Positions 31,938-40,037 of a stretch of 55,859 nt of DNA are shown piece after piece. The DNA comes from a virus. The notes under the pieces are model-generated. The model was not told the DNA's origin and ran no database searches. It worked only from the letters and a program-made list of their open reading frames with translations. A program made the position numbers and the translations under genes. Location: IMG/VR virus record IMGVR_UViG_3300044899_000002, positions 1-55,859 of that record; one strand, 5' to 3'. Numbering within the stretch: the first letter of the stretch is position 1; each line of letters opens with the position of its first letter.

Positions 31938-34381
31938 CGACCACGCTGCCGGGCCGTGCCCCGAGCACCGACACCGAGCTGGTGCGCTCGTTCCACGACC
32001 GCATCCGCAAGCTGGAGACGGCCCCGACCGTGCGCGTGGGGCCGTGGGTGCTGTCCAACGACGCCGCCACGGGCGCGCTGCGGGCCACCCGTCCCGGCCA
32101 GGTCGTGCTCATCGACGGCGAGGGCGCGACCGAGCTGGACCCGGTAAAGGTAGACCTGTCCGGCCTGGTCACCAACACCCAACTGGACCACGCGCTGGCG
32201 GGCGTCGGCGGACTGCCCGACCTCGGGGCCATCGCAGAGTCCATTTTCGGCTCGCTGTATACGCAGCTCACCGGGTTCCTCAACCCCGTCTCGGCGCTCA
32301 CCCAGCTCGCCAACTTTTTCAAGCTGGAGCTGGGCGGGGCCATCACGCCGGGGCGGCTGCCCCTCATCCCGCTGTCGCACATCCGCAACGTCCAGCCCAA
32401 CCTCCTGGTTGACGGCTCGTTCGATGACGAGAACACCCTGGCCGGGTTCCCAGATTGGGACTACGACGAGGCCGACGGCAAGTCCCGACCGGGGTGCGCG
32501 TACACCGTCGCCGACGGCACCACCCACACGCTGCACAGCAATCCCATCGAGGTCGGCGCTGACGACACGCTGGACGTGGAGGCGTGGGCCAAGTGGACCG
32601 GCCTGACCACCAGCGCGCCCAACCCCATCACCGTCGCGGTGGCCAGCTACACCGCCGCCGGGGTGCTCATCGGTGGCGCGCCCGCCGTCCTGACCAACGC
32701 AGGCGGCAGCGGCGGCACCGTGGGGTGGACCGGCGGCACGATATTCACCAACTGGGACGTGCCCAACACCGCCGCCTACGTCGTGCTGGAGCTAACCGTG
32801 GCCAACACCGCCACGGCGGGCACGGTCAAGTTCGATGACCTGGTGGTGCGCAAGACTGGCACCCTTCCCCAGTCCTACGTCACCGGCCTGGTGGGCGCGC
32901 TCGGGGCGGCGGCGCAGGGAATCCAGGACCTCATCAACCAGATATGGACCGGCATTACCCGCCAGGTTCTCGATGGCCCCAAGGCGCTGCCCGACCTGTG
33001 GGAGGTGCTGGGCGACATCCCCGCGTTCAGCATCGGCGGCGTCGGCGGGCTGACCAACATGGCCGACACCATCACCCAGACGTGGACGCAGCTATGGGGC
33101 GGGTTCGCGCAGGCGATTGGCGCGGGCGGCAAGTCCATCGCCGACGCCGCCAACGCGGCGGGCAACGTGGCCTCCACCGCCGACCAGGCGCAGGACCTCG
33201 CCGAGTGGACCAACGCTGTCCAGGGCATCCGCAACAACAAGCCGTTCGACAGCGGGATGGACCCCACCGCCGTCTCGATGTTCCCCATTCCCGCCGCCAC
33301 CGCGTCCGGCGGTGAGCCGCCCTACCTCAACGCCACCTCGGCGTCGGTCCCGATGGCGTTCTGGATTGCCCCCGAGGACGCACAGCGCGGGTCCATCCAG
33401 TGGCTCGGCAAGGGCAACGCCAACATCACCGCCCTCTACATCGACGTATACCGACTGAACACCACGACCGGCGCGGCCACGCTCATCCACACCAGCCCCG
33501 ACCAGTTCCCCAAACTGACCGCTGGCCTCAAGCTCATCCGCTACGACATGGCCACCGCCGACCGCATCGCGGTGGCCCACGCTGACGTGCTCGGGTTCGC
33601 CTGGCGCGTCACCGGCACCGGCACCCACCAGGTGGCCATGCGCTACGGGCTGGCCACCGGGGACACCACGCAGGTGCCCCAGCGCCCCAGCGCGGTGCGT
33701 ACCGGCACGCTGGTGGGCAACATGGCTGCCGGTGCCGTGCCATACGGCGGTGACGTGCCGTGGGTGGCGTTCGGCATCGTGACCGGCGACGTGGCCCCGC
33801 CGTTTTTCAATCCCCGCACCACCGAGTTCGCCACGCCCGGCGCGGGCCAGGTCTACGACATCCCGACGTGGGCCAACTATCTGGACATCGTGCTCATCGG
33901 TGGCGGCGGCGGTGGTCGCGGCGGCAACGGCGGCAACACCATCGCGGGCCAAGGCGGGTTTGCCGGGCAGTGGCGCACCGAGACGCTGGTGCGCGGCGTG
34001 GACTTCCCCGCCAACGCCAGCCAGGTCATCCTTGACATCGGTACCGGCGGCAACGCAGGCGGCAAAGAACAGGCAGGCCAGGCGGGCACCGTGACGGTGC
34101 GCCGCGCCATCGTCGGCGGCAAGGCGGTGCTGACGGCACCCGCCGGTAACGGTGGCCAGGTGGAGGACAACAACCTCTCGGCGGGCGGTTCGCCTGGTGA
34201 CATCACGTTCGGCGGCAAGCCCTACGTGGGCGGCATCGGCGGCGTCGGCGGTCGGCCCGGCTCAAACGCCTCGGCCCCCGGTGCGGGCGGCGGTGGCGGC
34301 TACGGCGGCATTTACACCGTCGGCTACGCGGGCGGCAATGGTGGGCGTGGCGGCGGCTGGGTCACCGCTCGGGCGACGTAA
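31934..34381 (+). CDS. Minor tail protein with carbohydrate-binding-like and glycine-rich domains
   Basis: An 815-residue protein. Helical N-terminus (ELVRSFHDRIRKLET), a jelly-roll-like region (about 155-310, with LLVDGSFDDENTLAGF and a DDLVVRKTG end) typical of carbohydrate-binding modules, a helical stretch, a second beta domain, and a Gly-rich end (about 650-815) ending at a globular tip. Probably a receptor-binding or fibre protein. It overlaps the next start (TAATG). Confidence 0.75.
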   Translation: MTTTLPGRAPSTDTELVRSFHDRIRKLETAPTVRVGPWVLSNDAATGALRATRPGQVVLIDGEGATELDPVKVDLSGLVTNTQLDHALAGVGGLPDLGAIAESIFGSLYTQLTGFLNPVSALTQLANFFKLELGGAITPGRLPLIPLSHIRNVQPNLLVDGSFDDENTLAGFPDWDYDEADGKSRPGCAYTVADGTTHTLHSNPIEVGADDTLDVEAWAKWTGLTTSAPNPITVAVASYTAAGVLIGGAPAVLTNAGGSGGTVGWTGGTIFTNWDVPNTAAYVVLELTVANTATAGTVKFDDLVVRKTGTLPQSYVTGLVGALGAAAQGIQDLINQIWTGITRQVLDGPKALPDLWEVLGDIPAFSIGGVGGLTNMADTITQTWTQLWGGFAQAIGAGGKSIADAANAAGNVASTADQAQDLAEWTNAVQGIRNNKPFDSGMDPTAVSMFPIPAATASGGEPPYLNATSASVPMAFWIAPEDAQRGSIQWLGKGNANITALYIDVYRLNTTTGAATLIHTSPDQFPKLTAGLKLIRYDMATADRIAVAHADVLGFAWRVTGTGTHQVAMRYGLATGDTTQVPQRPSAVRTGTLVGNMAAGAVPYGGDVPWVAFGIVTGDVAPPFFNPRTTEFATPGAGQVYDIPTWANYLDIVLIGGGGGGRGGNGGNTIAGQGGFAGQWRTETLVRGVDFPANASQVILDIGTGGNAGGKEQAGQAGTVTVRRAIVGGKAVLTAPAGNGGQVEDNNLSAGGSPGDITFGGKPYVGGIGGVGGRPGSNASAPGAGGGGGYGGIYTVGYAGGNGGRGGGWVTARAT

Positions 34382-36096
34382 TGGCGGGCTGGTTCCCCGG
34401 CGTCCCGACGTTGCCCCACGTTCTGGTGCCGGGGTGGTTCCAGGGCACGCCCGTCGCGCCCGACATCCCCGCCGACGAGATCGGCTGGTGGGCCACGCTC
34501 ACCATCGACATCCGCGAGGTGGCCGACCCGGCGCAGGCGCTCGTCCTCATGGCCATCAAGCGGGTGGCCCTGGCCAACCTCGCCGCCAGCACGCAGTCGC
34601 TCGCGCTGCGCAAGATCGCCATGTCCGTGTTCACCAACACCGCGACCTCGGCGCAGACGATGGCCCTGCGCAAGATCGCCCTGGAGCAACTGGCCAACGT
34701 CGCCCCGGCCACGCAGGCGCTCGCGCTCACCCGAGTCGCCACGCTAGCGTTTGCCGCCACGTCGCCCTCGGCGCAGTTCCTCGGCATCGGGCGCGTGGGC
34801 ACCCTCGGCATGACGAGCACGGCGGCGGGCGTCCAGGCGCTCAACTTCATCGCCGTCGCGGTGCTGTCGTTCGCCGGGCTGGCCACGCCCAGCCAGGTCC
34901 TCAACCTGACGAGGGTGGCCACGCTGGCGGCTGCCAACAGCGCCCCCGCCCTCCAGGTGCTCACCGCCATCAGCATCGGCATGGAGGCGTTCACCAACAT
35001 CGCCCCGGCGTCCACGACGCTGGCCCTGGCGCGCGTCGTCGGCGAGGCGTTCGCCAACACCTCACCGGCAGCCCAGTCCATCGCCCTGGCCCGCGTGGGC
35101 ACCCTCGGGCTGACGAGCACCGGGGACGCGGTTACGGCGCTGTCCGTGGCGCGTGTGGGCGTTCTGTCCATCAACAACCTCGGCGGCGTCGTCCAGTCGG
35201 CGAGCCTCACGCAAATCGCCATGCTGGCGCTGTCGTCGGCGGGCGTCAGCGCCGAGGCGTTCTCGTTCGACATCGTGTCTGGGTTCGTCCCGGTCACCCA
35301 GACCAACATCACGGGCGCGGTCACCATCCCGCCCGGCGCTCATGGCGTCTGGGTGACGTGCGCGGCGGCGGGCGGGTCCGGCGGCGGTGCCGGTGTTCGT
35401 GGCGCGTCCGGCACCGGCAACGGCGGTGGCGGCGGGGGCGGCGGTGCGCGCCTGCGGGTCTATGTGCCCATCACGCTCATCGGCGCGGGTCCGGCGTCCA
35501 TCACCCGAGGCGCAGGCGGCACCGGCTCGCGGACACAGGGCAACGCGGGCATTGCGGGAGGCAACACCGTGTTCAGTGTGAGCAGCGTGGACGTGGTGAT
35601 TGCGACCGGCGGCGCAGGCGGCGGCACCACGACCAACCCCCTCGGCGGTATGGGCGGCGCGGTGGGTGCGTTCCAGGGCACGACCATCGACTACGCCCAG
35701 AACGGCGGCGAGGGCGGCGACGGGTCCACCGTGGCGGTGCAATCCCCAGCCACGTCGCTCGGCCAGAACACCGACAAGTCCGGCCCCGGCGGTGGCGGCG
35801 GTGGCGCGAACAAGGGCAGCGCCTACTCGGGCGGCAAGGGCGGTAACTCGTCCTACGCCAACGGCGGCGCGTCCGGCGGTGCTGGCGTGGCTGGCGGGTC
35901 CGGCGGCACCAACGCGGGCGGCGGTGGTGGCGGTGGTGGTGCCGGGTCGGGGTTCGGTGCCAACGGCAACAACGCGGGCAACGCGGGACCCATTGGCGCG
36001 GGCGGCGGTGGCGGTGGCGGTAAAGAGGGGTCGTCGGGTTCCGGCGGTCAGGGGTCGGCGGGCGCGGTCGGCTGGAACTTGCTGGAGTGGGTGTGA
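34381..36096 (+). CDS. Tail fibre protein with twelve exact 20-residue repeats
   Basis: A 571-residue protein. Residues 51-290 are twelve consecutive 20-residue units without insertion, of pattern xQ-x-L-A-L-x-R-V-A-x-L-x-F-x-x-x-A-P-x; each unit begins near xQ and ends near A/S-P-A. The last third (about 315-560) is Gly-rich with GGXGG runs, similar in type to the end of the preceding protein. The repeats look like a solenoid or stacked helix-strand shaft. Family not recognised. Confidence 0.8.
   Translation: MAGWFPGVPTLPHVLVPGWFQGTPVAPDIPADEIGWWATLTIDIREVADPAQALVLMAIKRVALANLAASTQSLALRKIAMSVFTNTATSAQTMALRKIALEQLANVAPATQALALTRVATLAFAATSPSAQFLGIGRVGTLGMTSTAAGVQALNFIAVAVLSFAGLATPSQVLNLTRVATLAAANSAPALQVLTAISIGMEAFTNIAPASTTLALARVVGEAFANTSPAAQSIALARVGTLGLTSTGDAVTALSVARVGVLSINNLGGVVQSASLTQIAMLALSSAGVSAEAFSFDIVSGFVPVTQTNITGAVTIPPGAHGVWVTCAAAGGSGGGAGVRGASGTGNGGGGGGGGARLRVYVPITLIGAGPASITRGAGGTGSRTQGNAGIAGGNTVFSVSSVDVVIATGGAGGGTTTNPLGGMGGAVGAFQGTTIDYAQNGGEGGDGSTVAVQSPATSLGQNTDKSGPGGGGGGANKGSAYSGGKGGNSSYANGGASGGAGVAGGSGGTNAGGGGGGGGAGSGFGANGNNAGNAGPIGAGGGGGGGKEGSSGSGGQGSAGAVGWNLLEWV
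34531..35250 (+). repeat. Twelve 60-bp in-frame tandem repeats
   Basis: The DNA encoding residues 51-290 of the fibre protein has a strict 60-bp period. The repeats are diverged at nucleotide level, but the amino-acid register is kept through all twelve units, which points to an old duplication under protein-level selection. Confidence 0.8.
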
Positions 36097-36112
36097 CCGC
36101 ACCCCGAACGGA

Positions 36113-36124
36113 TAGGATGCCCAC
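36113..36124 (+). promoter_or_regulatory. Predicted leaderless promoter -10 box
   Basis: TAGGAT (36113-36118) lies 6 nt before the ATG at 36125. No Shine-Dalgarno is present in the 28 nt gap. Confidence 0.55.
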
Positions 36125-36508
36125 ATGGCTGTCGGACCCACCACGTACTTGGTCAACAAGCTGCTGGACCTCGCGCTGCGGAACGTCGCATGGACGCCCC
36201 CGGCCATCGTCTATTTCAAGCCTCACGTAGGGGACCCCGGCGCGGCTGGCGCGGCCAACCCGTCGGCGCAGACGACCCGCGTGGCCGTCACGTTCTCGGC
36301 TGCCGCTGCGGGCGTGGTCAACCTGTCCGGCACCCCCGAGGTAACGCTGAACGCCACCGAGACGATTTCTCACGGTTCGTTCTGGGACGCCTCCACGGGT
36401 GGTAACTGCCTGTGGACCGCGCAGGCTGCCGTGGCCAAGGGTGGCGTGGCCACCGACATCATCCGACTCACTGCCATCCAGCTCGGGTTTACCGGGCTGG
36501 CGGCGTAA
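36125..36508 (+). CDS. Minor tail protein, function unknown
   Basis: A 127-residue protein: a short helical start (YLVNKLLDLALRN), a proline turn, then a beta-rich body. Short proteins of this type lie next to fibre genes in actinophages and may cap or attach the fibre. Predicted leaderless. Confidence 0.7.
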   Translation: MAVGPTTYLVNKLLDLALRNVAWTPPAIVYFKPHVGDPGAAGAANPSAQTTRVAVTFSAAAAGVVNLSGTPEVTLNATETISHGSFWDASTGGNCLWTAQAAVAKGGVATDIIRLTAIQLGFTGLAA

Positions 36509-36516
36509 GGGGAACC

Positions 36517-36897
36517 ATGACCACCGCCGTGCCGTCCACCGTCATCTGGGGAGTCCAGTGGGAGGTGTTCGTGATGCCCGCCTCGTTCGAGGGCGAGCGC
36601 CCCAAGCCGCCGGACATGCTCGGCGAGGACCCCACCGAGGCCGAGGTGGACGCCTACAACGAGGCGTCAGCGGCGTTCGTCACCGCCAACGCGGCGTTCG
36701 AGGCCGAGATGGTCACCGTGGCGCAGGACGAGGCCAACTGGTTCCACACCGTCAGCACGATGGACGACGAGCAGTCTGCCCGCGAGACGCTGACGGTGCT
36801 GCGCGATGCCAACGAGGGCAACCCGTTCAACCGCGCGTTCGAGCTGGTCAAGGCCAACCGCCCCCGCTGGGTCGTCGTGCCGGTGGACGCCGAGTAG
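36517..36897 (+). CDS. Small acidic protein in tail region
   Basis: A 126-residue, acidic, largely helical protein (TEAEVDAYNEASAAFVTANAAFEAEM) ending in a beta strand. The start at 36517 is chosen because GGGGAA lies just upstream. Its stop overlaps the next GTG start. Function unknown; a chaperone or fibre-assembly role is possible from the helical acidic make-up. Confidence 0.7.
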   Translation: MTTAVPSTVIWGVQWEVFVMPASFEGERPKPPDMLGEDPTEAEVDAYNEASAAFVTANAAFEAEMVTVAQDEANWFHTVSTMDDEQSARETLTVLRDANEGNPFNRAFELVKANRPRWVVVPVDAE

Positions 36898-37541
36898 TGA
36901 GCGCCACGGTATGCCTGGCTGAAAACCTGACCATCGGACCCGATGGCCAGCTACGCCTTGCGCCGTGGTCCCGTCCGCGCAACGTCGTGGACGTGCTCGC
37001 CCCCTCGGGTGCGGACACCACCAAGCTGCTGGCCACCGAGACGCTGCCCGGTCGCCTGCTCATCGACCGCCGGGTTGAGTGGACCAACGACAGCCCGGTG
37101 GACCACGACATCCGCGTGCTCGTCACCCGGCGGTGGCGGCGGTGGGTCACCTCGAACCCCAACGCCATCGAGTTCCGCGACCGCTGGTCCTCGGCCATCA
37201 CCCCCGCCGACAGCGCGGTGCCCATCGACCCCGCCGAGCCGGTCACGTCGGGCTACTACAACAGCCAGACCGGCAGCGCCGGGGACATCGGCACCAACAG
37301 CGTGGCCGAACCCCAGCCGGGCAAGTTCTGGCACTGGTGGGGCACCAACACGTCCGAGGAGTGGCTGGGGCCGGTCGGCCCTGGCGACACCATCCGGCTG
37401 TGGTATCGCGGCTACGTCTGGACGCCTGGCCCGTTCTCGGACAACGCCAACAAGAACAGCCCCGCCCATGAGGCCGAGGCGGGCTGGGCGCGCATCCAGC
37501 TCATGGCGTTCCCCGACCAGGGCAAGGTCGTGACCGGGTGA
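36897..37541 (+). CDS. Minor tail protein, paralogue 1 of 3
   Basis: A 214-residue beta-rich protein. It shares an N-terminal pattern (C-x-x-x-x-L-x-I-x-x-DG-x-L-R-x-x-PW), a VEWTNDSPVDHDIRVLVTR core and a PGDTIRLWYRGYVWTPG late segment with the next two genes. GTG start overlaps the previous stop. The three are coupled and probably derived by tandem duplication. Confidence 0.75.
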   Translation: MSATVCLAENLTIGPDGQLRLAPWSRPRNVVDVLAPSGADTTKLLATETLPGRLLIDRRVEWTNDSPVDHDIRVLVTRRWRRWVTSNPNAIEFRDRWSSAITPADSAVPIDPAEPVTSGYYNSQTGSAGDIGTNSVAEPQPGKFWHWWGTNTSEEWLGPVGPGDTIRLWYRGYVWTPGPFSDNANKNSPAHEAEAGWARIQLMAFPDQGKVVTG

Positions 37542-38137
37542 GCGTGAAAATCTGCACCGCCGAGTACATGATCAGCGACGTTCGGGGCACGGGCGTGGCC
37601 CGCACCTGGCTGCCGCGCGTCGTGTCCGAGCAATTCCTGGAGTCCACCAAGGACGGCGAGATCAAGCTGTCACCGGACCCGGTAACCATGATCGACGGCG
37701 ACCTAACCTGGTTCAACAACAGCAAGGACGCGCAGCGCATCGGCGTCTCGGTCCACCGCGCCCCGCGCATGATCGTCGCGCAGTCGCCCAGCACCGTGGT
37801 CATCCACGACGCCTGGTCCCACCAGGTCGGTGCCAGCCCCGAGGCCGATTACCCCAGCGTCATCGCCGACACGTTCGGCGGGCGCATCCAGATCGACCGC
37901 GCCTCGGCGTCGGCCAATGACCTGCTGTTCGGGCGTTACATCCTCATCGGTGACGACAGCATCCGGTGGGTGGACCTCGGCATCGTGCCGCCCCGTCAGT
38001 CGTTCCATTTCCGCTACATCGCCGCCGTGCAGACGCCCGGCACCTGGACGCTGCCGGGCAGCGACAGCGACGTGGTGGGCCGGTGGGAAGCACACGCGCG
38101 GTGGACGCGCCTGACTGCGATGGCGGTGCCAGCATGA
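37538..38137 (+). CDS. Minor tail protein, paralogue 2 of 3
   Basis: A 199-residue beta-rich protein with LTWFNNSKDAQRIGVSVHR and PPRQSFHFRYIAAVQTPGTW, corresponding to the core and late segments of paralogues 1 and 3. Its N-terminus is the most diverged of the three. GTGA overlap with the previous gene and ATGA with the next. Confidence 0.75.
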   Translation: MSVKICTAEYMISDVRGTGVARTWLPRVVSEQFLESTKDGEIKLSPDPVTMIDGDLTWFNNSKDAQRIGVSVHRAPRMIVAQSPSTVVIHDAWSHQVGASPEADYPSVIADTFGGRIQIDRASASANDLLFGRYILIGDDSIRWVDLGIVPPRQSFHFRYIAAVQTPGTWTLPGSDSDVVGRWEAHARWTRLTAMAVPA

Positions 38138-38895
38138 CCAACCCCACCCCCTGCGTGGACCCGCTGCATTTCGAGGTCCTGGAGGACGGCAGCATCCGGC
38201 CACAGCCGTGGATGCAATGGCGCAACATCGCCAGCGTCATCGCCGCGAGCAAGTCCGGCACCTACGGCGTCACCCTCCAGTCCGGCGGCGTCGGCGGCAC
38301 CCCGATTTTCGGCACCCTCGGGTCCCTGTTCGGCTCGCTGTTCTCGTTCATCCCCACCATGTTCGGGTCGTCGGGGTTCCTCTCGGGGCTGCTGGCGTCG
38401 GCGTCGGCGGGCGGCAACAAAAACGACCTCATCCACAGCCTCACGCGGACGTGGACCAACGACACGCCCGTGGCCCAAGATGTCTATGGCCTCATCACGC
38501 GCGGCGGCTGCCGGGTCACCCTCCAGGCTCGCTCGCGCGGCGGGCTGGTGCTGGCGTCCGGCTACAAGGTCGGCGCGCTCGGGGACCCCGGCCCCCTGGT
38601 CCCGGCGTCCATGTTCGGCGTCGGCGCGGACATCGGGCGCGGCGGCACCCTGGCCATCGGCACCCAGTTCTGCGTGGCCGAGGAGCGCATGAACAGCGTC
38701 ACCATCCCGCTGGCCCCCGAGCGCACCGGCTGGGCGCGTCTCCAGCCCGGTGAGTCCATCACCGCTCGGGTGGAGCTGCGGTTCGTGTCCGAGTTCTGGG
38801 AAAACACCACCATCGACGGCGGCGACTCGGGCACCGAGTCCGGCTACGAGACGGGCGACACGCGACTGGACCTGTTCGCCGTGCCGGTACTCTAA
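38134..38895 (+). CDS. Minor tail protein, paralogue 3 of 3
   Basis: A 253-residue protein with the shared pattern (C.DPLHFEVLEDGSIRPQPW), core RTWTNDTPVAQDVYGLITR and a late PGESITARVELRFVSEFW segment. It has an extra hydrophobic, Gly/Phe/Ser-rich insertion at about 52-90 that the other two lack, which could be membrane-active or a loop at the tail tip. Confidence 0.75.
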   Translation: MTNPTPCVDPLHFEVLEDGSIRPQPWMQWRNIASVIAASKSGTYGVTLQSGGVGGTPIFGTLGSLFGSLFSFIPTMFGSSGFLSGLLASASAGGNKNDLIHSLTRTWTNDTPVAQDVYGLITRGGCRVTLQARSRGGLVLASGYKVGALGDPGPLVPASMFGVGADIGRGGTLAIGTQFCVAEERMNSVTIPLAPERTGWARLQPGESITARVELRFVSEFWENTTIDGGDSGTESGYETGDTRLDLFAVPVL

Positions 38896-38922
38896 AGGTC
38901 AATCCCGACCTCGGAGGGTAAT

Positions 38923-39291
38923 TTGTACGACCCCACCCCTGGATACATCGACTGCGAGTCCGACGGCGAGGACCACCCGACGCCGCCCGGTCACCCGTAC
39001 CGCGAGCTGGAGGTGGACGGCATCGGCATCATCCACGCCCGCAAGCCGCTGCCCAACGCCATCCCGGCCCTCGCCGGGGCGGCAAACGCCCGCGTCAGCC
39101 ACATGACGCGCATTGATCAACTGGACATATTCATCCAGAACCACGTCGCGGAGGGCGAGTTCGAGGCGCTGCTGGCGCGGATGATGGACCCCGACGAGGA
39201 CATGCCGCCGGACACGATGTTGCGGGTGAGCCGGGCCATAGCGACAGCAGGCACCGCCCGCCCTACACGGCGGTCATCAACCTCGCGTTGA
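38923..39291 (+). CDS. Tail assembly chaperone, G type (paralogue B)
   Basis: A 122-residue protein. It shares FI..H...G.FE...ARMMDPDED with paralogue A at 22551 and ends in the RPTRRSSTSR type of tail seen on frameshifting G chaperones. The start is TTG at 38923, with GGAGGG about 7 nt upstream. The next frame (-1) continues as a T-type chaperone. This places a chaperone pair about 9.5 kb downstream of the tape measure, which is unusual. Confidence 0.7.
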   Translation: MYDPTPGYIDCESDGEDHPTPPGHPYRELEVDGIGIIHARKPLPNAIPALAGAANARVSHMTRIDQLDIFIQNHVAEGEFEALLARMMDPDEDMPPDTMLRVSRAIATAGTARPTRRSSTSR

Positions 39292-39599
39292 TGGCCGCGC
39301 ACAACTGGCGGGCGTTGCGCACCCGCGCGCTGGACAAGGGCATCGGTCACCTGATGGACCTGTCCTCCATGCACATCGTGCTGGACATCATGGAGCAAAT
39401 CGGCCTGGAGTCCTCCACCCATGACGCCAAGACAAAGGCCGAAGCACTGGGCAAGATCAGCAGCTATTACGACAAGCTGTATAAGCCGGACCCGGTGGCC
39501 ATCAAGGTCAACGGCGGCGAGATCGGACCCCCGCCGGGCTGGTCCGACGCCGAGGTGGAGGCGTCGTTTGATGCGTTCCTATCGGCAGGTGGCGGCTGA
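39291..39599 (+). CDS. Tail assembly chaperone, T type (or frameshifted extension)
   Basis: A 102-residue product read either from the ATG at 39291 (TGATG overlap) or as a -1 frameshift extension of 38923-39291. In the -1 frame the reading is open further upstream, and PPYTAVINLALMAAHNWRALR continues naturally into it. Features of T-type chaperones are visible: a NWR...R..L..GI helix, LDIMEQIG, YDKLYKPD and PPPGWSD...EASFDAF. No ideal slippery heptamer is seen in the shared region; C-CCC-GAC near 39190 is a weak candidate. Confidence 0.65.
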   Translation: MAAHNWRALRTRALDKGIGHLMDLSSMHIVLDIMEQIGLESSTHDAKTKAEALGKISSYYDKLYKPDPVAIKVNGGEIGPPPGWSDAEVEASFDAFLSAGGG

Positions 39600-39616
39600 T
39601 ATGCGCGCGGACACGA

Positions 39617-39629
39617 TACCCTGATCAGC
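39617..39629 (+). promoter_or_regulatory. Predicted leaderless promoter -10 box
   Basis: TACCCT (39617-39622) lies 7 nt before the ATG at 39630. No Shine-Dalgarno is present. Confidence 0.5.
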
Positions 39630-40037
39630 ATGGCAATCGTCGCCGTCCTGATGGACACCAACGCCGCGCCCGGTGCCAAGCTGGACCCGGCCCTGCGTGC
39701 CGAGATTGAGAAGCTGGCCCCCGGCCTGGAAATCGGCGAGGTCGGCACCGACGAGCTGGCCGACAACGCGGTGACCGATGCCAAGATCAAAGAGGGCGCG
39801 GTCCACAGCGAGCACATCGCCGAGGGCGAGGTAAAGGCCATCAACCTCGGGTCCAAGGCGGTCGGCACCAACGCCCTCGCCGACGACTCGGTGACGGGCC
39901 GGACGGCTGGCCCCGGCGTCGTCACCGCCAAGGACCCGGCGGGCAACTACATCGAGTCCGAGGAGTGGCACGGCACCGCTGCGGCGTTCGCCCAGATCAA
40001 TCCCCGGCTGCCCAACGTCACCTATTACGTGGTCTGA
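39630..40037 (+). CDS. Short tail fibre-like protein with AVTDAKI repeats
   Basis: A 135-residue protein. Residues about 38-90 carry repeats of the A-V-T-D-A-K-I-x-x-G-A-V type, common in trimeric phage fibres; the C-terminus is aromatic and could be a tip. It overlaps the next gene by TGATG. Predicted leaderless. Confidence 0.7.
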   Translation: MAIVAVLMDTNAAPGAKLDPALRAEIEKLAPGLEIGEVGTDELADNAVTDAKIKEGAVHSEHIAEGEVKAINLGSKAVGTNALADDSVTGRTAGPGVVTAKDPAGNYIESEEWHGTAAAFAQINPRLPNVTYYVV

